The notes under the pieces: model-generated | What the model was told of the DNA's origin: nothing | Databases searched by the model: none | Seen by the model: only the letters and a program-made list of their open reading frames with translations | Position numbers and translations under genes: made by a program | From: Kangiella sp. | GTDB taxonomy: Bacteria; Pseudomonadota; Gammaproteobacteria; Enterobacterales; Kangiellaceae | Direction of reading: 5' to 3' | Assembly: GCF_014762745.1 (NCBI RefSeq) | Contig: NZ_JABURJ010000122.1 | Location: 1-64,000, forward strand | DNA: 64,000 bases | In this document: positions 35,334 to 45,251 of the stretch, one piece after another | How the letters are laid out: each line of letters begins with the position of its first letter | How positions within the stretch are numbered: the stretch's first letter is position 1

Positions 35334-35409
35334 TGGTGGGTGGTACTGGGCTCGAACCAGTGACCCTCGCCTTGTAAGGGCGATGCTCTCCCAACTGAGC
35401 TAACCACCC
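35334..35409 (-). tRNA. tRNA-Val (anticodon TAC)
   Basis: A 76-base cloverleaf with acceptor stem GGGTGGT/ACCACCC, anticodon loop CTTACAA (TAC), T-arm GGTTCGAGCC and an encoded CCA end. Its 5' end lies only 13 bases after the hupB stop codon with no terminator between, so it is probably cut out of a hupB read-through transcript. Confidence 0.97.
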
Positions 35410-35422
35410 GTAAAAACGGCGG

Positions 35423-35695
35423 CTAGTTTACCGCGTCTTTAAGAGCTTTACCAGCTTTAAAACCAGGAACTTTTGCAGCCTTGATCTGAATAGTTTCACC
35501 AGTTTTTGGATTACGACCTGTACGAGCAGCACGCTCTTTAACAGCGAAAGTACCGAAACCAACTAGAGATACTTGCTCGCCTTTTTGTAATGAATCTGTA
35601 ATTGCGCCTAACATAGAGTCTAGTGCACGACCAGCAGCCGCTTTAGAGATATCCGCGCCAGCTGCGATAGCGTCGATTAATTCTGATTTATTCAC
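35423..35695 (-). CDS. hupB: DNA-binding protein HU-beta
   Basis: A 90-residue nucleoid protein. The whole HU fold is present: [41 protein letters not shown] and the DNA-gripping arm [21 protein letters not shown]. The start is a GTG, supported by the universal N-terminus (M)NKSEL and by GGGG seven bases upstream. It lies between lon and ppiD in the standard order. The transcript probably continues through tRNA-Val and tRNA-Asp. Confidence 0.97.
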   Translation of the reverse strand: MNKSELIDAIAAGADISKAAAGRALDSMLGAITDSLQKGEQVSLVGFGTFAVKERAARTGRNPKTGETIQIKAAKVPGFKAGKALKDAVN

Positions 35696-35782
35696 TCACT
35701 TTCCCCTTTTATTTAGAGTAATCTGATGTACAAAAATTTAGCAGTAATTATTAGCGTTCTACTGCACAACTCAAGGTCTGCT

Positions 35783-35812
35783 GTTATATCAACTGACCCT
35801 TTTATGTGTCAA
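35783..35812 (-). promoter_or_regulatory. Sigma70-type promoter of hupB
   Basis: A perfect TTGACA (35812-35807), an 18-base spacer and TATAAC (35788-35783) read leftward. The predicted leader is about 80 bases. It sits just after the lon terminator. Confidence 0.75.
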
Positions 35813-35833
35813 GAAAATTTCCTTTAAACGGTC

Positions 35834-35860
35834 AAAAAGCCTGCGAATTGCAGGCTTTTT
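35834..35860 (-). terminator. Intrinsic terminator of lon
   Basis: Perfect 11-bp stem AAAAAGCCTGC/GCAGGCTTTTT with a five-base loop. On the minus strand it begins five bases after the lon stop and ends in five Ts. Confidence 0.88.
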
Positions 35861-35865
35861 GTGCA

Positions 35866-38274
35866 TTAGTGTGCATGGAGCTTGTCTTGGTCGTCAACTT
35901 TAGCACCCTCACTTTCTGGCGCTTCAGTGGTCGGCTTAGTGATTGGTTCAGGTGGTCGCTCTAGCGCAAGATCAATCACCTCATCAATCCATTTCACACA
36001 CACAATCTTTAAATCCTTTTTAATATTATCTGGAATGTCGGCCAGATTACGTTCATTTTCCTTCGGAATAATGACCGTTTTAATACCACCTCGGTGAGCT
36101 GCCAGAAGCTTTTCCTTGAGTCCGCCAATTGGCAAAACTTCTCCTCGCAGAGTGATTTCACCGGTCATGGCAACATCTTTTCTTACCGGAATATCCGTCA
36201 GACTCGAAATAAGAGCAGTACACATACCAATACCCGCACTTGGTCCATCTTTCGGTGTTGCACCTTCAGGAACATGGATGTGGATATCCTTTTTCTCATA
36301 GAAATCAGCTTCAATACCCAGCGCCAGACTACGGCTACGCACTACCGTCATGGCCGCCTGAATAGACTCCTTCATAACATCGCCCAGCTGGCCCGTATAG
36401 GTGGTTTTTCCTTTACCATCAACCACTACCGACTCGATAGTCAACAGTTCACCACCTACCGACGTCCAGGCAAGACCAGTCACCTGCCCAACTTTATTGG
36501 ACTCACCGGCACGCCCATAATCATAAATCTTGACGCCAAGATACTTATCAAGGTTTTCATCATTAACCTTTACTGTCTTTTCCGGCTTATCTGCTAAAAG
36601 CTGTTGTTTCACAGTTTTGCGACAAACCTTAGAGATTTCACGCTCAAGATTTCGCACACCGGCTTCACGCGTATAGTAGCGGATAATGCCCTGAATCGCT
36701 GAATCTTCTAACGCTAGTTCACCTTTCTTTAAACCTGCATTTTTCATCTGCTTTGGCACAAGGTAGCGCTTTGCGATCTCAAGCTTTTCCGCCTCGGTAT
36801 AACCCGGTATACGAATAACTTCCATACGGTCCAGAAGTGGCGCAGGAATATTCATCGAATTGGAAGTCGCAACGAACATCACTTCAGACAGATCATAATC
36901 AACCTCAAGATAATGGTCATTGAAGGTATGGTTCTGTTCAGGGTCCAACACTTCCAACAAGGCAGAGGATGGGTCACCGCGCATATCCATCGACATTTTA
37001 TCGATCTCATCTAACAAGAATAGAGGGTTTTTAACTCCTACCTTGCTCATTTTTTGCATCAACTTACCGGGCATTGCGCCAATATAGGTACGGCGGTGGC
37101 CGCGGATTTCAGCTTCATCACGAACGCCACCAAGTGCCATGCGCACATACTTACGACCGGTCGCCTTAGCAATGGACTGCCCAAGTGACGTTTTACCGAC
37201 ACCAGGAGGCCCCACCAGACACAAGACCGGACCTTTCAATTTTTTAACGCGCTGTTGAACCGCTAAATATTCCAGTATGCGATCTTTAATCTTTTCCAAC
37301 CCATAATGATCGGCATCAAGCGTCTCTTCCGCTTTCTTCAAATTGTGCTTAACACGACTACGCTTACTCCATGGCATTCCCAGCAGCCAGTCAATATAGC
37401 CGCGCACCACAGTAGCTTCGGCAGACATGGGTGACATCATTTTAAGCTTTTTCAATTCAGCCTCGGCTTTTTCCTTAGCCTCTTTGGTCATGCCAGACTC
37501 TTCAATTTTACGAGCCAGTTCTTCATGCTCAGATACAGTCTCTTCGCCTTCACCAAGCTCCTTCTGGATCGCCTTAATTTGTTCGTTCAGATAGTATTCG
37601 CGCTGATTCTTTTCCATCTGTCCTTTAACACGACCACGAATCCGCTTCTCAACTTCAAGCAGGTCCATCTCGCTTTCCATCTTGGCCATCAGCTGTTCAA
37701 GACGTTCAGCGACACTCTCCATTTCAAGAATTTGCTGTTTATCTTCGATTTTCAGCGACATGTGAGCAGCTATGCTATCCGCCAGGCGACTCGGATTCTC
37801 AATGCCTGACAGAGTGGTTAAAATCTCACCAGGCACTTTTTTGTTCAATTTGACATACTTATCAAAACTGCTTAATGCAGCACGCGCCAGTGAATCCGCT
37901 TCTTCACTTTGCTCGGAACTTGAAGGGATCAGTTCCACCTCAGCAACAAACATCGGGTCGGTATCAACATATCTTTTGACCTTAGCGCGTTGCACGCCTT
38001 CTACCAGAACTTTGACATTACCATCTGGCAACTTCAGCATCTGTAGAATCGTCGCGACACATCCATAGTCATAGATTTGCTCGGTATCCGGCATATCTTC
38101 TGTGGCTTCACGCTGAGCAACCAGCATAACCTGTTTATCGCCATTGGTTGCTTCTTCAAGCGCCAGGATTGACTTCTCGCGACCAACAAACAGCGGGATC
38201 ACCATATGTGGAAATACCACGACATCTCGCAGTGGTAGCAGAGGAAGTTGTTTGGTAGTAGTTTCTGTTTGCAT
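35866..38274 (-). CDS. lon: ATP-dependent protease Lon (La)
   Basis: An 802-residue hexameric AAA+ protease for misfolded and regulatory proteins. The N-terminal substrate-binding domain starts [14 protein letters not shown]. Walker A GPPGVGKT is near residue 354 and Walker B is LFLLDEIDK. The serine-lysine protease site has S679 in PKDGPSAG and the lysine about 40 residues later. AGGA precedes the ATG. The C-terminal tail after about residue 780 (rich in P, E, K) is slightly longer than in E. coli (784). The gene sits in the conserved clpX-lon-hupB order. Confidence 0.97.
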   Translation of the reverse strand: MQTETTTKQLPLLPLRDVVVFPHMVIPLFVGREKSILALEEATNGDKQVMLVAQREATEDMPDTEQIYDYGCVATILQMLKLPDGNVKVLVEGVQRAKVKRYVDTDPMFVAEVELIPSSSEQSEEADSLARAALSSFDKYVKLNKKVPGEILTTLSGIENPSRLADSIAAHMSLKIEDKQQILEMESVAERLEQLMAKMESEMDLLEVEKRIRGRVKGQMEKNQREYYLNEQIKAIQKELGEGEETVSEHEELARKIEESGMTKEAKEKAEAELKKLKMMSPMSAEATVVRGYIDWLLGMPWSKRSRVKHNLKKAEETLDADHYGLEKIKDRILEYLAVQQRVKKLKGPVLCLVGPPGVGKTSLGQSIAKATGRKYVRMALGGVRDEAEIRGHRRTYIGAMPGKLMQKMSKVGVKNPLFLLDEIDKMSMDMRGDPSSALLEVLDPEQNHTFNDHYLEVDYDLSEVMFVATSNSMNIPAPLLDRMEVIRIPGYTEAEKLEIAKRYLVPKQMKNAGLKKGELALEDSAIQGIIRYYTREAGVRNLEREISKVCRKTVKQQLLADKPEKTVKVNDENLDKYLGVKIYDYGRAGESNKVGQVTGLAWTSVGGELLTIESVVVDGKGKTTYTGQLGDVMKESIQAAMTVVRSRSLALGIEADFYEKKDIHIHVPEGATPKDGPSAGIGMCTALISSLTDIPVRKDVAMTGEITLRGEVLPIGGLKEKLLAAHRGGIKTVIIPKENERNLADIPDNIKKDLKIVCVKWIDEVIDLALERPPEPITKPTTEAPESEGAKVDDQDKLHAH

Positions 38275-38299
38275 GAATCATTAATCCTGAATAAGTAAT

Positions 38300-38331
38300 A
38301 AAAAAGGGGCGAAGTTAACCTCCTCCCCTTT
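38300..38331 (-). terminator. Probable intrinsic terminator of clpX
   Basis: Minus-strand stem AAAGGGG/CCCCTTT (38331-38325 with 38309-38303) with a 15-base loop, followed by six Ts. A second hairpin, ATCAGGC/GCCTGAT (38353-38373), lies closer to the clpX stop but lacks a T tract. The loop is larger than usual, so strength is uncertain. Confidence 0.55.
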
Positions 38332-38381
38332 ACTCAACTATCTTTACTCACCATCAGGCTCTATAGGCCTGATAACGAAAG

Positions 38382-39650
38382 CTATTCAGCAGCAGCTTGT
38401 TGCTGGTTGTCATAAATCAGTAGAGGCTCTGCCTCACCTTTTACTACAGCCGCATCAATGCATACTTTGCTGACGCCTTCGAGGGAAGGTAAGTTATACA
38501 TGGTGTCTAATAAAATTTCTTCAAGGATAGAACGTAAACCACGAGCACCGGTTCTGCGTTGCATTGCTTTATGAGCGATAGCAGTCAAAGCATCTTTACG
38601 GAACTCTAGATCCACATTTTCCAATGAAAACAACTTACTATATTGCTTGGTAAGAGCATTTTTAGGCTCGGTCAAGATTCTGACCAAGGCTTCTTCATCC
38701 AGCTCCTGCAAAGTTGTAACAATTGGTAAACGACCGATAAACTCAGGGATTAAGCCAAATTTTACCAGGTCATCTGGCTCAACCGCTTTCAACATTTCGC
38801 CAATGGCCTTGCCTTCTTTAACCTTCTTAACATCGGCACCGAAGCCAATGCCGCCTTTTTCCGTCCGTTCCTGAATTATCTTCTCAAGACCGGCAAAGGC
38901 ACCGCCACAAACAAACAGGATATTACCAGTATCAACCTGCAGGAATTCTTGTTGCGGATGCTTGCGACCACCTTGTGGAGGAACCGATGCCACAGTACCC
39001 TCAATCAGTTTAAGCAGAGCCTGCTGAACACCTTCTCCTGATACATCACGTGTAATAGAAGGGTTATCCGATTTACGCGAAATCTTGTCAATTTCGTCAA
39101 TATAAACGATACCACGCTGAGCTTTTTCAACGTCATAATCACATTTTTGCAGCAATTTCTGAATGATGTTCTCGACATCTTCGCCAACATAACCTGCTTC
39201 GGTCAACGTCGTGGCATCCGCCATGGTAAATGGCACATCAAGCATTCTGGCGAGAGTTTCGGCTAATAAAGTCTTACCACTACCGGTTGGGCCAATCAGT
39301 AGAATATTACTTTTACCCAGCTCCACTTCTTTATGTTCACTAGAAGCCGGCTCACTTTCGAGGCGTTTGTAGTGATTATATACCGCTACAGACAATACTT
39401 TCTTAGCTCGTTCCTGGCCAATAACGTATTGCTCCAGAAATTCAGCAATTTCTTTAGGTTTAGGCAAGTGGCTACGCGATTCTTTGGCAGCAACTTCCTG
39501 AATTTCTTCAATAATAATATCATTACACAAATCCACGCACTCATTACAAATGAATACTCTGGGACCTGCGATCAGCTTTTTCACTTCATGCTGGCTTTTG
39601 CCACAGAAAGAGCAATATAACGTTTTGTTGTCTGAGTTATCGCTACTCAT
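38382..39650 (-). CDS. clpX: ATP-dependent unfoldase ClpX
   Basis: A 422-residue AAA+ unfoldase (E. coli 424) that delivers substrates to ClpP. The N-terminal zinc domain has C13, C16, C35 and C38. Walker A GPTGSGKT, Walker [10 protein letters not shown], the ClpP-docking loop region IGFGADV and sensor [12 protein letters not shown] are all present. It follows clpP after 285 bases. That gap shows no clear promoter, only the clpP terminator at its clpP end, yet clpX needs its own promoter if the terminator is efficient. Confidence 0.97.
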   Translation of the reverse strand: MSSDNSDNKTLYCSFCGKSQHEVKKLIAGPRVFICNECVDLCNDIIIEEIQEVAAKESRSHLPKPKEIAEFLEQYVIGQERAKKVLSVAVYNHYKRLESEPASSEHKEVELGKSNILLIGPTGSGKTLLAETLARMLDVPFTMADATTLTEAGYVGEDVENIIQKLLQKCDYDVEKAQRGIVYIDEIDKISRKSDNPSITRDVSGEGVQQALLKLIEGTVASVPPQGGRKHPQQEFLQVDTGNILFVCGGAFAGLEKIIQERTEKGGIGFGADVKKVKEGKAIGEMLKAVEPDDLVKFGLIPEFIGRLPIVTTLQELDEEALVRILTEPKNALTKQYSKLFSLENVDLEFRKDALTAIAHKAMQRRTGARGLRSILEEILLDTMYNLPSLEGVSKVCIDAAVVKGEAEPLLIYDNQQQAAAE

Positions 39651-39903
39651 TGTTACCTCATAAGACTGTCAGCACAGCCCGTTAGACATTTTCCAGCGCC
39701 TGATATAGTGGCGTTGCTATAACGGATTAGTGAGGTCAAACCTATGAAACTCAAGGTCTGACGCACACTTTAATTTCTCACTACTAATTACAGTATCAAA
39801 ATAATTCCTTCAACAAAAGAACAAATCTGCTTTAGCCTTAAAGCATTACAATTGATAGATAAAGAATCACTTGAATAGGAAGGAACTTAAGAATTGTAAA
39901 ATA

Positions 39904-39930
39904 TCAGCTCTCACATAAGATGAGAGCTGA
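39904..39930 (-). terminator. Probable intrinsic terminator of clpP
   Basis: Perfect 10-bp stem TCAGCTCTCA/TGAGAGCTGA with a seven-base loop, starting five bases after the clpP stop on the minus strand. It is followed by TATTTTAC. The T tract is interrupted, so partial read-through into clpX is plausible. Confidence 0.65.
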
Positions 39931-39935
39931 ATCAA

Positions 39936-40553
39936 TTAAGCCTGTTTTCTCGAGCTGATAATGGAGTCAACTAAGCCATAACTAACAGCTTCTTCTGCGG
40001 TTAGGAAGTTATCACGGTCAGTATCCCGCTCAACCTCTTCTACACTTTTACCGCAATGATCTGCCATGATTGAGTTAAGTCTATGTTTCAACTCAGTAAT
40101 TTCCTGAGCGTGAATCGCAATATCAGAAGCCTGCCCCTGGAAACCACCAAGCGGTTGGTGGATCATCATGCGTGAGTTAGGCAATGTATGACGCTTACCT
40201 TTTGCACCACCAGCCAATAATAGAGCACCCATACTTGCCGCCTGACCAACACAAACGGTTGAAACATCAGGACGAATAAACTGCATAGTGTCATAGATGG
40301 CCAAGCCCGCGGTAACAACACCACCAGGTGAGTTAATGTACAAATGAATATCCTTGTCTGGATTATCAGACTCAAGGAATAGCATTTGAGCAACAATTGA
40401 GTTAGCCATGTAATCTTCAACCTGACCAACACAGAAAATAACGCGTTCTTTTAAAAGTCTGGAATAAATGTCGTAAGAGCGCTCACCTCGAGAGGTTTGC
40501 TCAACAACCATTGGGATTAGGCCAGATGCCTGAGTTTCAATAATTTTACTCAT
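39936..40553 (-). CDS. clpP: ATP-dependent Clp protease proteolytic subunit
   Basis: A 205-residue serine peptidase forming the 14-mer chamber used with ClpX. Catalytic residues are S107 ([11 protein letters not shown]), H132 ([10 protein letters not shown]) and an aspartate in [11 protein letters not shown] near residue 180. The N-terminal [22 protein letters not shown] is typical. It lies 84 bases downstream of tig, with a strong hairpin between. Confidence 0.97.
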   Translation of the reverse strand: MSKIIETQASGLIPMVVEQTSRGERSYDIYSRLLKERVIFCVGQVEDYMANSIVAQMLFLESDNPDKDIHLYINSPGGVVTAGLAIYDTMQFIRPDVSTVCVGQAASMGALLLAGGAKGKRHTLPNSRMMIHQPLGGFQGQASDIAIHAQEITELKHRLNSIMADHCGKSVEEVERDTDRDNFLTAEEAVSYGLVDSIISSRKQA

Positions 40554-40576
40554 GTTGTATTTTCCTTGCCTGAAAA

Positions 40577-40607
40577 TAAAAGAAGCGGAACAAGTCCGCT
40601 TCTTTTT
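40577..40607. terminator. Terminator-like hairpin between tig and clpP
   Basis: Perfect 12-bp stem AAAAGAAGCGGA/TCCGCTTCTTTT with a five-base loop. On the minus strand it ends in CTTCTTTTATTTTC and lies 24 bases before the clpP start. It should end most tig transcripts. The plus-strand side also ends in a T run. Confidence 0.8.
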
Positions 40608-40637
40608 TAGAATAAACGATAGTTTATCGTGCTACTT

Positions 40638-41936
40638 TTAATCCTGATTTTTGTTAGGATTTAAAAGTTCATCGAAGCTTACTGATTTCTCAGTTACTTT
40701 AGCTTTTTCCAGCACCAAGTCAACTACTGTATCTTCTAATACTAATGACTCAACTTCGCGTAAGCGGCTTGGATCGCCATAGTACCAGTCGATAACTTCT
40801 TGTGGCTCTTCGTAAACACCAGCCAAGTCTTCAACTTGTGCACGAACTTTATCTTCGTCAGCTTTTAAGCCTTCTGATTTGATGATTTCAGAAACAATCA
40901 AACCAAGCTTCACGCGGCGAGTAGCCTGTTCTTCAAACAATGAGGCTGGCAGGTCTGGAGTTTGGTCTTTTGGAGCACGCATCTGTTGAGCCATTTCCTG
41001 ACGCATACGCTCGATTTCTTGATCCAGCATGGCTTTAGGAACTTCAACTTCATGCTTTTCAACCAACTGATTCATCACCTGGCCTTTCACACGAGATTTG
41101 ATAGCGTTACGAAGCTCACGCTCCATATTCTTCTTAACATCCGCCTTCAAGCTGTTGATGTCATCAGCGCCTAGCTGTTCAGCTAATTCGGTTACTGTTG
41201 GAAGTTCTTTCTTATTAACGACATGAACATGAGTTTCAAAAGTTGCTTCTTTACCTTTCAAATCATCAACATGGTAATCTTCGGGGAAAGTTACTTTGAC
41301 TTCAACGTCATCGCCAGCAGAAACGCCAACTAACTGTTCTTCAAAGCCTGGAATCATGTTGCCAGCGCCAAGCTCCAATGGGAATTCTTTTGCTTCGCCA
41401 CCTTTAAATGCTTCACCATCAATGAAACCTTTAAAGTCAATAACAACCTGGTCACCATCTTTAGATTTGCGCTTAACTTCAACCCAACTAGCACGTTGAC
41501 CGCGCAGGGTGTCCATCATTTTAGTCAAATCTTCATCGGATACTTCAGAAGTGGCTTTTTCGATTTCAATAGAATCAAGATCAGCTAATTTAACTTCAGG
41601 ATAGACTTCAAAAGTTGCAGAGAACTTAAGGTTGGCGCCATCGTTATTTTCGATAAGCTCTAATTGAGGATAACCAGCAGGCATCAATTTTTCTTGCTGT
41701 ACCGCTTCGAAGTAGTGACGTTGCATCACATCACCAAGCACTTCTTGACGTACTGAAGCGCCATAACGCTTCTTTACAACGCTAAATGGGACTTTGCCTG
41801 GACGAAAGCCGTTCATTTTAACGTTACGTGCCAAGTCCTGTAGGCGCTTTTGTACCGCACCATCAATGTTCTCAGCAGGAACATCAATAATTAGCTTTCT
41901 TTCTAAACCGTTGGTGGTTTCAACTGAAACTTGCAT
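40638..41936 (-). CDS. tig: Trigger factor (ribosome-associated chaperone)
   Basis: A 432-residue chaperone/PPIase, the same length as E. coli. The ribosome-binding signature GFRPGKVPFSVVKKRYG is at about residues 43-60. The FKBP-type PPIase domain (about 160-245, KDGDQVVIDFKGFIDGEAF) is inserted before the helical C-terminal arms. It heads the conserved tig-clpP-clpX-lon order and lies 157 bases after the tRNA-Leu gene. GGAG lies upstream of the ATG. Confidence 0.97.
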   Translation of the reverse strand: MQVSVETTNGLERKLIIDVPAENIDGAVQKRLQDLARNVKMNGFRPGKVPFSVVKKRYGASVRQEVLGDVMQRHYFEAVQQEKLMPAGYPQLELIENNDGANLKFSATFEVYPEVKLADLDSIEIEKATSEVSDEDLTKMMDTLRGQRASWVEVKRKSKDGDQVVIDFKGFIDGEAFKGGEAKEFPLELGAGNMIPGFEEQLVGVSAGDDVEVKVTFPEDYHVDDLKGKEATFETHVHVVNKKELPTVTELAEQLGADDINSLKADVKKNMERELRNAIKSRVKGQVMNQLVEKHEVEVPKAMLDQEIERMRQEMAQQMRAPKDQTPDLPASLFEEQATRRVKLGLIVSEIIKSEGLKADEDKVRAQVEDLAGVYEEPQEVIDWYYGDPSRLREVESLVLEDTVVDLVLEKAKVTEKSVSFDELLNPNKNQD

Positions 41937-42093
41937 TCGCTGATCTCCAATAGGCTATCGTTAGCAATAGCTATTCTTTACATAAAATGAATATGATAAG
42001 GCTTTTGGATGAAGACTTGAAGGGAATACCATTTAATCTCTATATCGATAAATGCTTGCTGTATAACTTTAAAACTAAGCACCGAGATTAAAA

Positions 42094-42178
42094 TGGTGCG
42101 AAAGGAGAGACTCGAACTCTCACGCCTCGCGGCACTGGAACCTAAATCCAGCGTGTCTACCAATTCCACCACTTTCGC
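42094..42178 (-). tRNA. tRNA-Leu (anticodon TAG)
   Basis: An 85-base class II tRNA with acceptor stem GCGAAAG/CTTTCGC, anticodon loop TTTAGGT (TAG), a long variable arm (TGCCGCGAGGCG) and T-arm AGTTCGAGTCT. CCA is encoded. Last gene of the four-tRNA cluster. Confidence 0.97.
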
Positions 42179-42272
42179 ATTTTTGAATGCGGGCCCTGAG
42201 CCCTCATCGTACCATATTGTTTATTCTAACTGCTTGATTCTTAGAATCATAATACTTTTTGCAGCTAGAATC

Positions 42273-42349
42273 TGGGGTGGACGATGGGACTTGAACCCAC
42301 GACAACCGGAATCACAATCCGGGGCTCTACCAACTGAGCTACGCCCACC
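42273..42349 (-). tRNA. tRNA-His (anticodon GTG)
   Basis: A 77-base cloverleaf that includes the extra 5' G (position -1) typical of tRNA-His, opposite C73. The anticodon loop is TTGTGAT (GTG). The T-arm is GGTTCAAGTCC and CCA is encoded. Confidence 0.97.
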
Positions 42350-42390
42350 ATCAACCGCTACTCTCTCCTCATGTCGCCCATTTGTTAAAA

Positions 42391-42467
<77 letters not shown>

Positions 42468-42500
42468 ATGTGAATCCAGACGTACGAGGCGAGAAAAAAT

Positions 42501-42577
42501 TGGTCGGAGATGAGGGATTTGAACCCCCGACATCCTGCACCCAAAGCAGGCGCGCTACCAGACTGCGCTAATCTCCG
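42501..42577 (-). tRNA. tRNA-Pro (anticodon TGG)
   Basis: A 77-base cloverleaf with acceptor stem CGGAGAT/ATCTCCG, anticodon loop TTTGGGT (TGG), T-arm GGTTCAAATCC and encoded CCA. First gene of the Pro-Arg-His-Leu cluster, directly behind the stringent-type promoter. Confidence 0.97.
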
Positions 42578-42610
42578 AACTTCACAAGGGCTTGCCCCTG
42601 CGAGACGCGC

Positions 42611-42639
42611 ATATTACTGATTTCCCCCATTACCGTCAA
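42611..42639 (-). promoter_or_regulatory. Stable-RNA-type promoter of the four-tRNA cluster
   Basis: TTGACG (42639-42634), a 17-base spacer and TAATAT (42616-42611) read leftward. They are followed immediately by the GC-rich discriminator GCGCGTCTCG. Such discriminators are typical of stringently (ppGpp) controlled tRNA promoters. The predicted start is about 25 bases before tRNA-Pro. Confidence 0.8.
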
Positions 42640-42753
42640 CACTTTTTCTTTTGTTTTTTTACAAAAAGTTGCTTCTGATAAAAGCATTGAGCCGATAGCC
42701 AAATATTGCGACAATAGCGCCTTTCAAACGCTCATTTGAATTTATCGAATCTT

Positions 42754-43608
42754 ATGTCTGCTCAAATTCTTGATGGCAAAGCCATTTCCGAAAAAGTTAA
42801 GTTACAGTTAGCCGAAAAAGTCAAAGCTCGCCTTGATAAAGGCCTTCGCGCACCGGGGCTTGCGGTTATTCTGGTTGGTGTTGACCCTGCATCACAAATC
42901 TACGTTAACAAGAAAGTAGAAGCCTGTGAAAAGGTTGGCTTTATTTCTCGTAAAATAGTCCTTGAGGAAACAACCACTCAGGAAGAACTATTAAAGCATA
43001 TTGACCAGTTAAATGCAGATCCTGCTATTGATGGCATTCTGGTGCAGCTGCCACTTCCTGAACACCTTGATTCCAACGTCATTCTTGAGCGTATTAAAGC
43101 TGATAAGGATGTGGACGGCTTCCACCCTTATAACATGGGTCGTCTGGCACAAAAGATGCCAACCATGCGCCCCTGTACGCCTTACGGCGTTATGGTCATG
43201 TTGAAAGAAACGGGTATTGACCTTGTGGGTAAAGATGCCGTAGTGGTTGGCGTATCTAATATTGTAGGCCGTCCAATGGGCTTAGAGTTACTGATGGAAC
43301 GCTGCACCGTTACTTTCTGCCACAGCAAAACCAAAGATTTACCCAAGAAGGTATCAGAAGCCGATATCGTTGTAGTCGGTGTAGGTATTCCTGAAATGGT
43401 CAAAGGTGACTGGATCAAGCCAGGCGCCATCGTGATTGACGTGGGCATTAATCGCCTAGAAAGCGGCAAACTGGTCGGTGACGTGGAATTTGATGTGGCT
43501 AAAGAACGTGCCTCATGGATTACTCCTGTTCCAGGTGGCGTTGGCCCGATGACCGTTGCCATGCTGATGAGCAATACTTTGTTTGCCTGTGAGAACTTGC
43601 ACGACTAA
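42754..43608 (+). CDS. folD: Methylenetetrahydrofolate dehydrogenase / cyclohydrolase
   Basis: Bifunctional one-carbon enzyme interconverting 5,10-methylene-, methenyl- and 10-formyl-THF with NADP. It has 284 residues (E. coli 288). Diagnostic blocks are [14 protein letters not shown] with the catalytic lysine, [33 protein letters not shown], the nucleotide-binding [13 protein letters not shown] and [14 protein letters not shown]. The ATG at 42754 matches the family N-terminus ([12 protein letters not shown]). It is divergent from the tRNA-tig unit, the usual Pseudomonas-type order. Confidence 0.96.
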   Translation: MSAQILDGKAISEKVKLQLAEKVKARLDKGLRAPGLAVILVGVDPASQIYVNKKVEACEKVGFISRKIVLEETTTQEELLKHIDQLNADPAIDGILVQLPLPEHLDSNVILERIKADKDVDGFHPYNMGRLAQKMPTMRPCTPYGVMVMLKETGIDLVGKDAVVVGVSNIVGRPMGLELLMERCTVTFCHSKTKDLPKKVSEADIVVVGVGIPEMVKGDWIKPGAIVIDVGINRLESGKLVGDVEFDVAKERASWITPVPGGVGPMTVAMLMSNTLFACENLHD

Positions 43609-43632
43609 TCAAGAAAATTTGTTAACTACTCA

Positions 43633-43654
43633 GGCCATGTGTACTAACATGGCC
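43633..43654 (+). terminator. Hairpin after folD, possible transcript end
   Basis: Perfect 8-bp stem GGCCATGT/ACATGGCC with a six-base loop, 24 bases after the folD stop. No T tract follows, so it may protect a 3' end rather than act as a classical terminator. Confidence 0.35.
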
Positions 43655-43765
43655 ATACATCACCTTAAAGCTCCCACCTTCATTATCATCTTCCAATTAT
43701 ATTAATTGCTCACTTTAGGTTCCTGCACTAATATTGACTAATAAAGGATCTGGGGAACACTAATA

Positions 43766-45190
43766 ATGAGTCATTTAAAAACATTAATCTGTACAGCACT
43801 GGTAGCTATTCTCTTACTCCTCTCGTCAGCTGCATCAGGAAACTCCGCAGGAAAGGAAAACTTTAATCTCGGTCGTGAGGCTATGGCTCAAGGCCAGCAT
43901 GACAAAGCCATTCAACTTCTTGAGCAAGCAGCAAGTCAGGGATATTCGGATGCGGTGACACTTCTTATCAGATACTATATTTCGCCTGAGTTTGAAAACC
44001 ACAAAAAAGCTTTTGAGCTAGCGTTAGCAAGAGTCCAGACGGTGAAAAACGATGCCGAAAAACTCAAAGCATACAGCGAACTTGCTTCTTTGTATGCACA
44101 AGGTATTGGAGTGCCAAAAGATGAGGCTAAAGCAATAGAGCAGCTCAAAAAAGTTGCACATTTGAGTAGTAACGTTTCAGCCCAAATTGGTGTTTACTAC
44201 TTTAATCAAGCACAGTCTAACCCTGGCCTCTTTAAAGAATCCGCTCAGTGGATAATGAAGGCAATTAAAAATCAGTTAAGGATTTATCTCAATCCTAACT
44301 TTTTAGTTGCCGATTACGCCTTCAATAACCAGGACTATAAAACAGCGGCAACTGCTGGTCACTTAGTTATAACCAAGGGTGGGGCTACTTCTCAAGAAAC
44401 ATTGGGCTTCTTGTCCAAACGTGCTGAACAGGGAGATGCTGATGCTTTGTTATTCCAAGCTTTTGCTTATGCCTCAGGCCACTATTTCACTAAAGACTAT
44501 AAAAAAGCTCATACATTCTATCAGCAGGCTGCTGCAAAGAATCATTTGAATGCAGTCATCGAATATATAGCCTTTTTGGAAGAAGCAGTCAAAGACCACA
44601 ATGCTGCAGCGCCTTATCGAGTGCAGGGAGCACAATTAGGACATTCAAAGCTTCAGAAAATTATTGCCAAAGACTATTTTTTTGGAATCAACGGCCTAGC
44701 AAAAAATACTAATGAAGCATTTAGGTGGCTCAATCAAGCATTACGCAATGGTGAACATGGCGCTACTGAACTGTGGATGGAACTCAATAGCAAGCATTAT
44801 AAAGCTGACCACTCAGGCTGGATTCAATACGGCTATGGTGAAAATAGTTCTCGTCACCACTACGAGCCCTCTTTAATAATAGGCCCCATATCCAATCTCC
44901 GACAGAAGGATATTTATCTTGCTATGGGCATGGTCAAACACAGCAAAGTCCAATATTACGAACCATACCCGGGCATATATCCAGACGAGGTCGAGAAAGG
45001 TTACGATTCAGAAGTTGTTGGTTACTTCGTTGACTGCAAAAGCAACAAGGTCATGGTTACTGCGGCAACATTGTATAATCGAAATCAGCAAATGAGCAGT
45101 AATATCAATGAGTCTGGACTAACAGAGTGGATTACCATTGAGCCTAATAGTCATTTCTACCATCTACGGAATAAAGTCTGTAAAAACTAG
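43766..45190 (+). CDS. Exported Sel1/TPR-like repeat protein
   Basis: A 474-residue protein with a signal peptide (TLICTALVAILLLLSSAASG) and Sel1-type helical repeats. Clear units are AMAQGQHDKAIQLLEQAASQG, SLYAQGIGVPKDEAKAIEQL, YASGHYFTKDYKKAHTFYQ and DYFFGINGLAKNTNEAFRWL. The last 70 residues form a separate domain (GYFVDCKSNKVMVTAATLY.., ending LRNKVCKN) with two cysteines, similar in style to small secreted beta domains. GGGGAA precedes the ATG by ten bases. It stands alone between two hairpins. Role unknown; Sel1 proteins usually mediate protein contacts. Confidence 0.75.
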   Translation: MSHLKTLICTALVAILLLLSSAASGNSAGKENFNLGREAMAQGQHDKAIQLLEQAASQGYSDAVTLLIRYYISPEFENHKKAFELALARVQTVKNDAEKLKAYSELASLYAQGIGVPKDEAKAIEQLKKVAHLSSNVSAQIGVYYFNQAQSNPGLFKESAQWIMKAIKNQLRIYLNPNFLVADYAFNNQDYKTAATAGHLVITKGGATSQETLGFLSKRAEQGDADALLFQAFAYASGHYFTKDYKKAHTFYQQAAAKNHLNAVIEYIAFLEEAVKDHNAAAPYRVQGAQLGHSKLQKIIAKDYFFGINGLAKNTNEAFRWLNQALRNGEHGATELWMELNSKHYKADHSGWIQYGYGENSSRHHYEPSLIIGPISNLRQKDIYLAMGMVKHSKVQYYEPYPGIYPDEVEKGYDSEVVGYFVDCKSNKVMVTAATLYNRNQQMSSNINESGLTEWITIEPNSHFYHLRNKVCKN

Positions 45191-45210
45191 TACAGCTCTA
45201 TGTTTAATAG

Positions 45211-45236
45211 CCATGCCATAACGCATGGATTTTTTC
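45211..45236 (+). terminator. Intrinsic terminator of the Sel1-repeat gene
   Basis: A 6-bp stem CCATGC/GCATGG with a six-base loop is followed by ATTTTTT. It lies 20 bases beyond the stop codon. Confidence 0.65.
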
Positions 45237-45251
45237 TGACATCGAAGAACT

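Noticed and set aside
36094..36597. 167-codon plus-strand frame inside lon
   Set aside because: Antisense to the conserved protease domain of Lon; no ribosome-binding site or family resemblance.
38353..38373. ATCAGGC/GCCTGAT hairpin just after clpX
   Set aside because: No T tract on either strand; the hairpin at 38300-38331 is the better terminator candidate.
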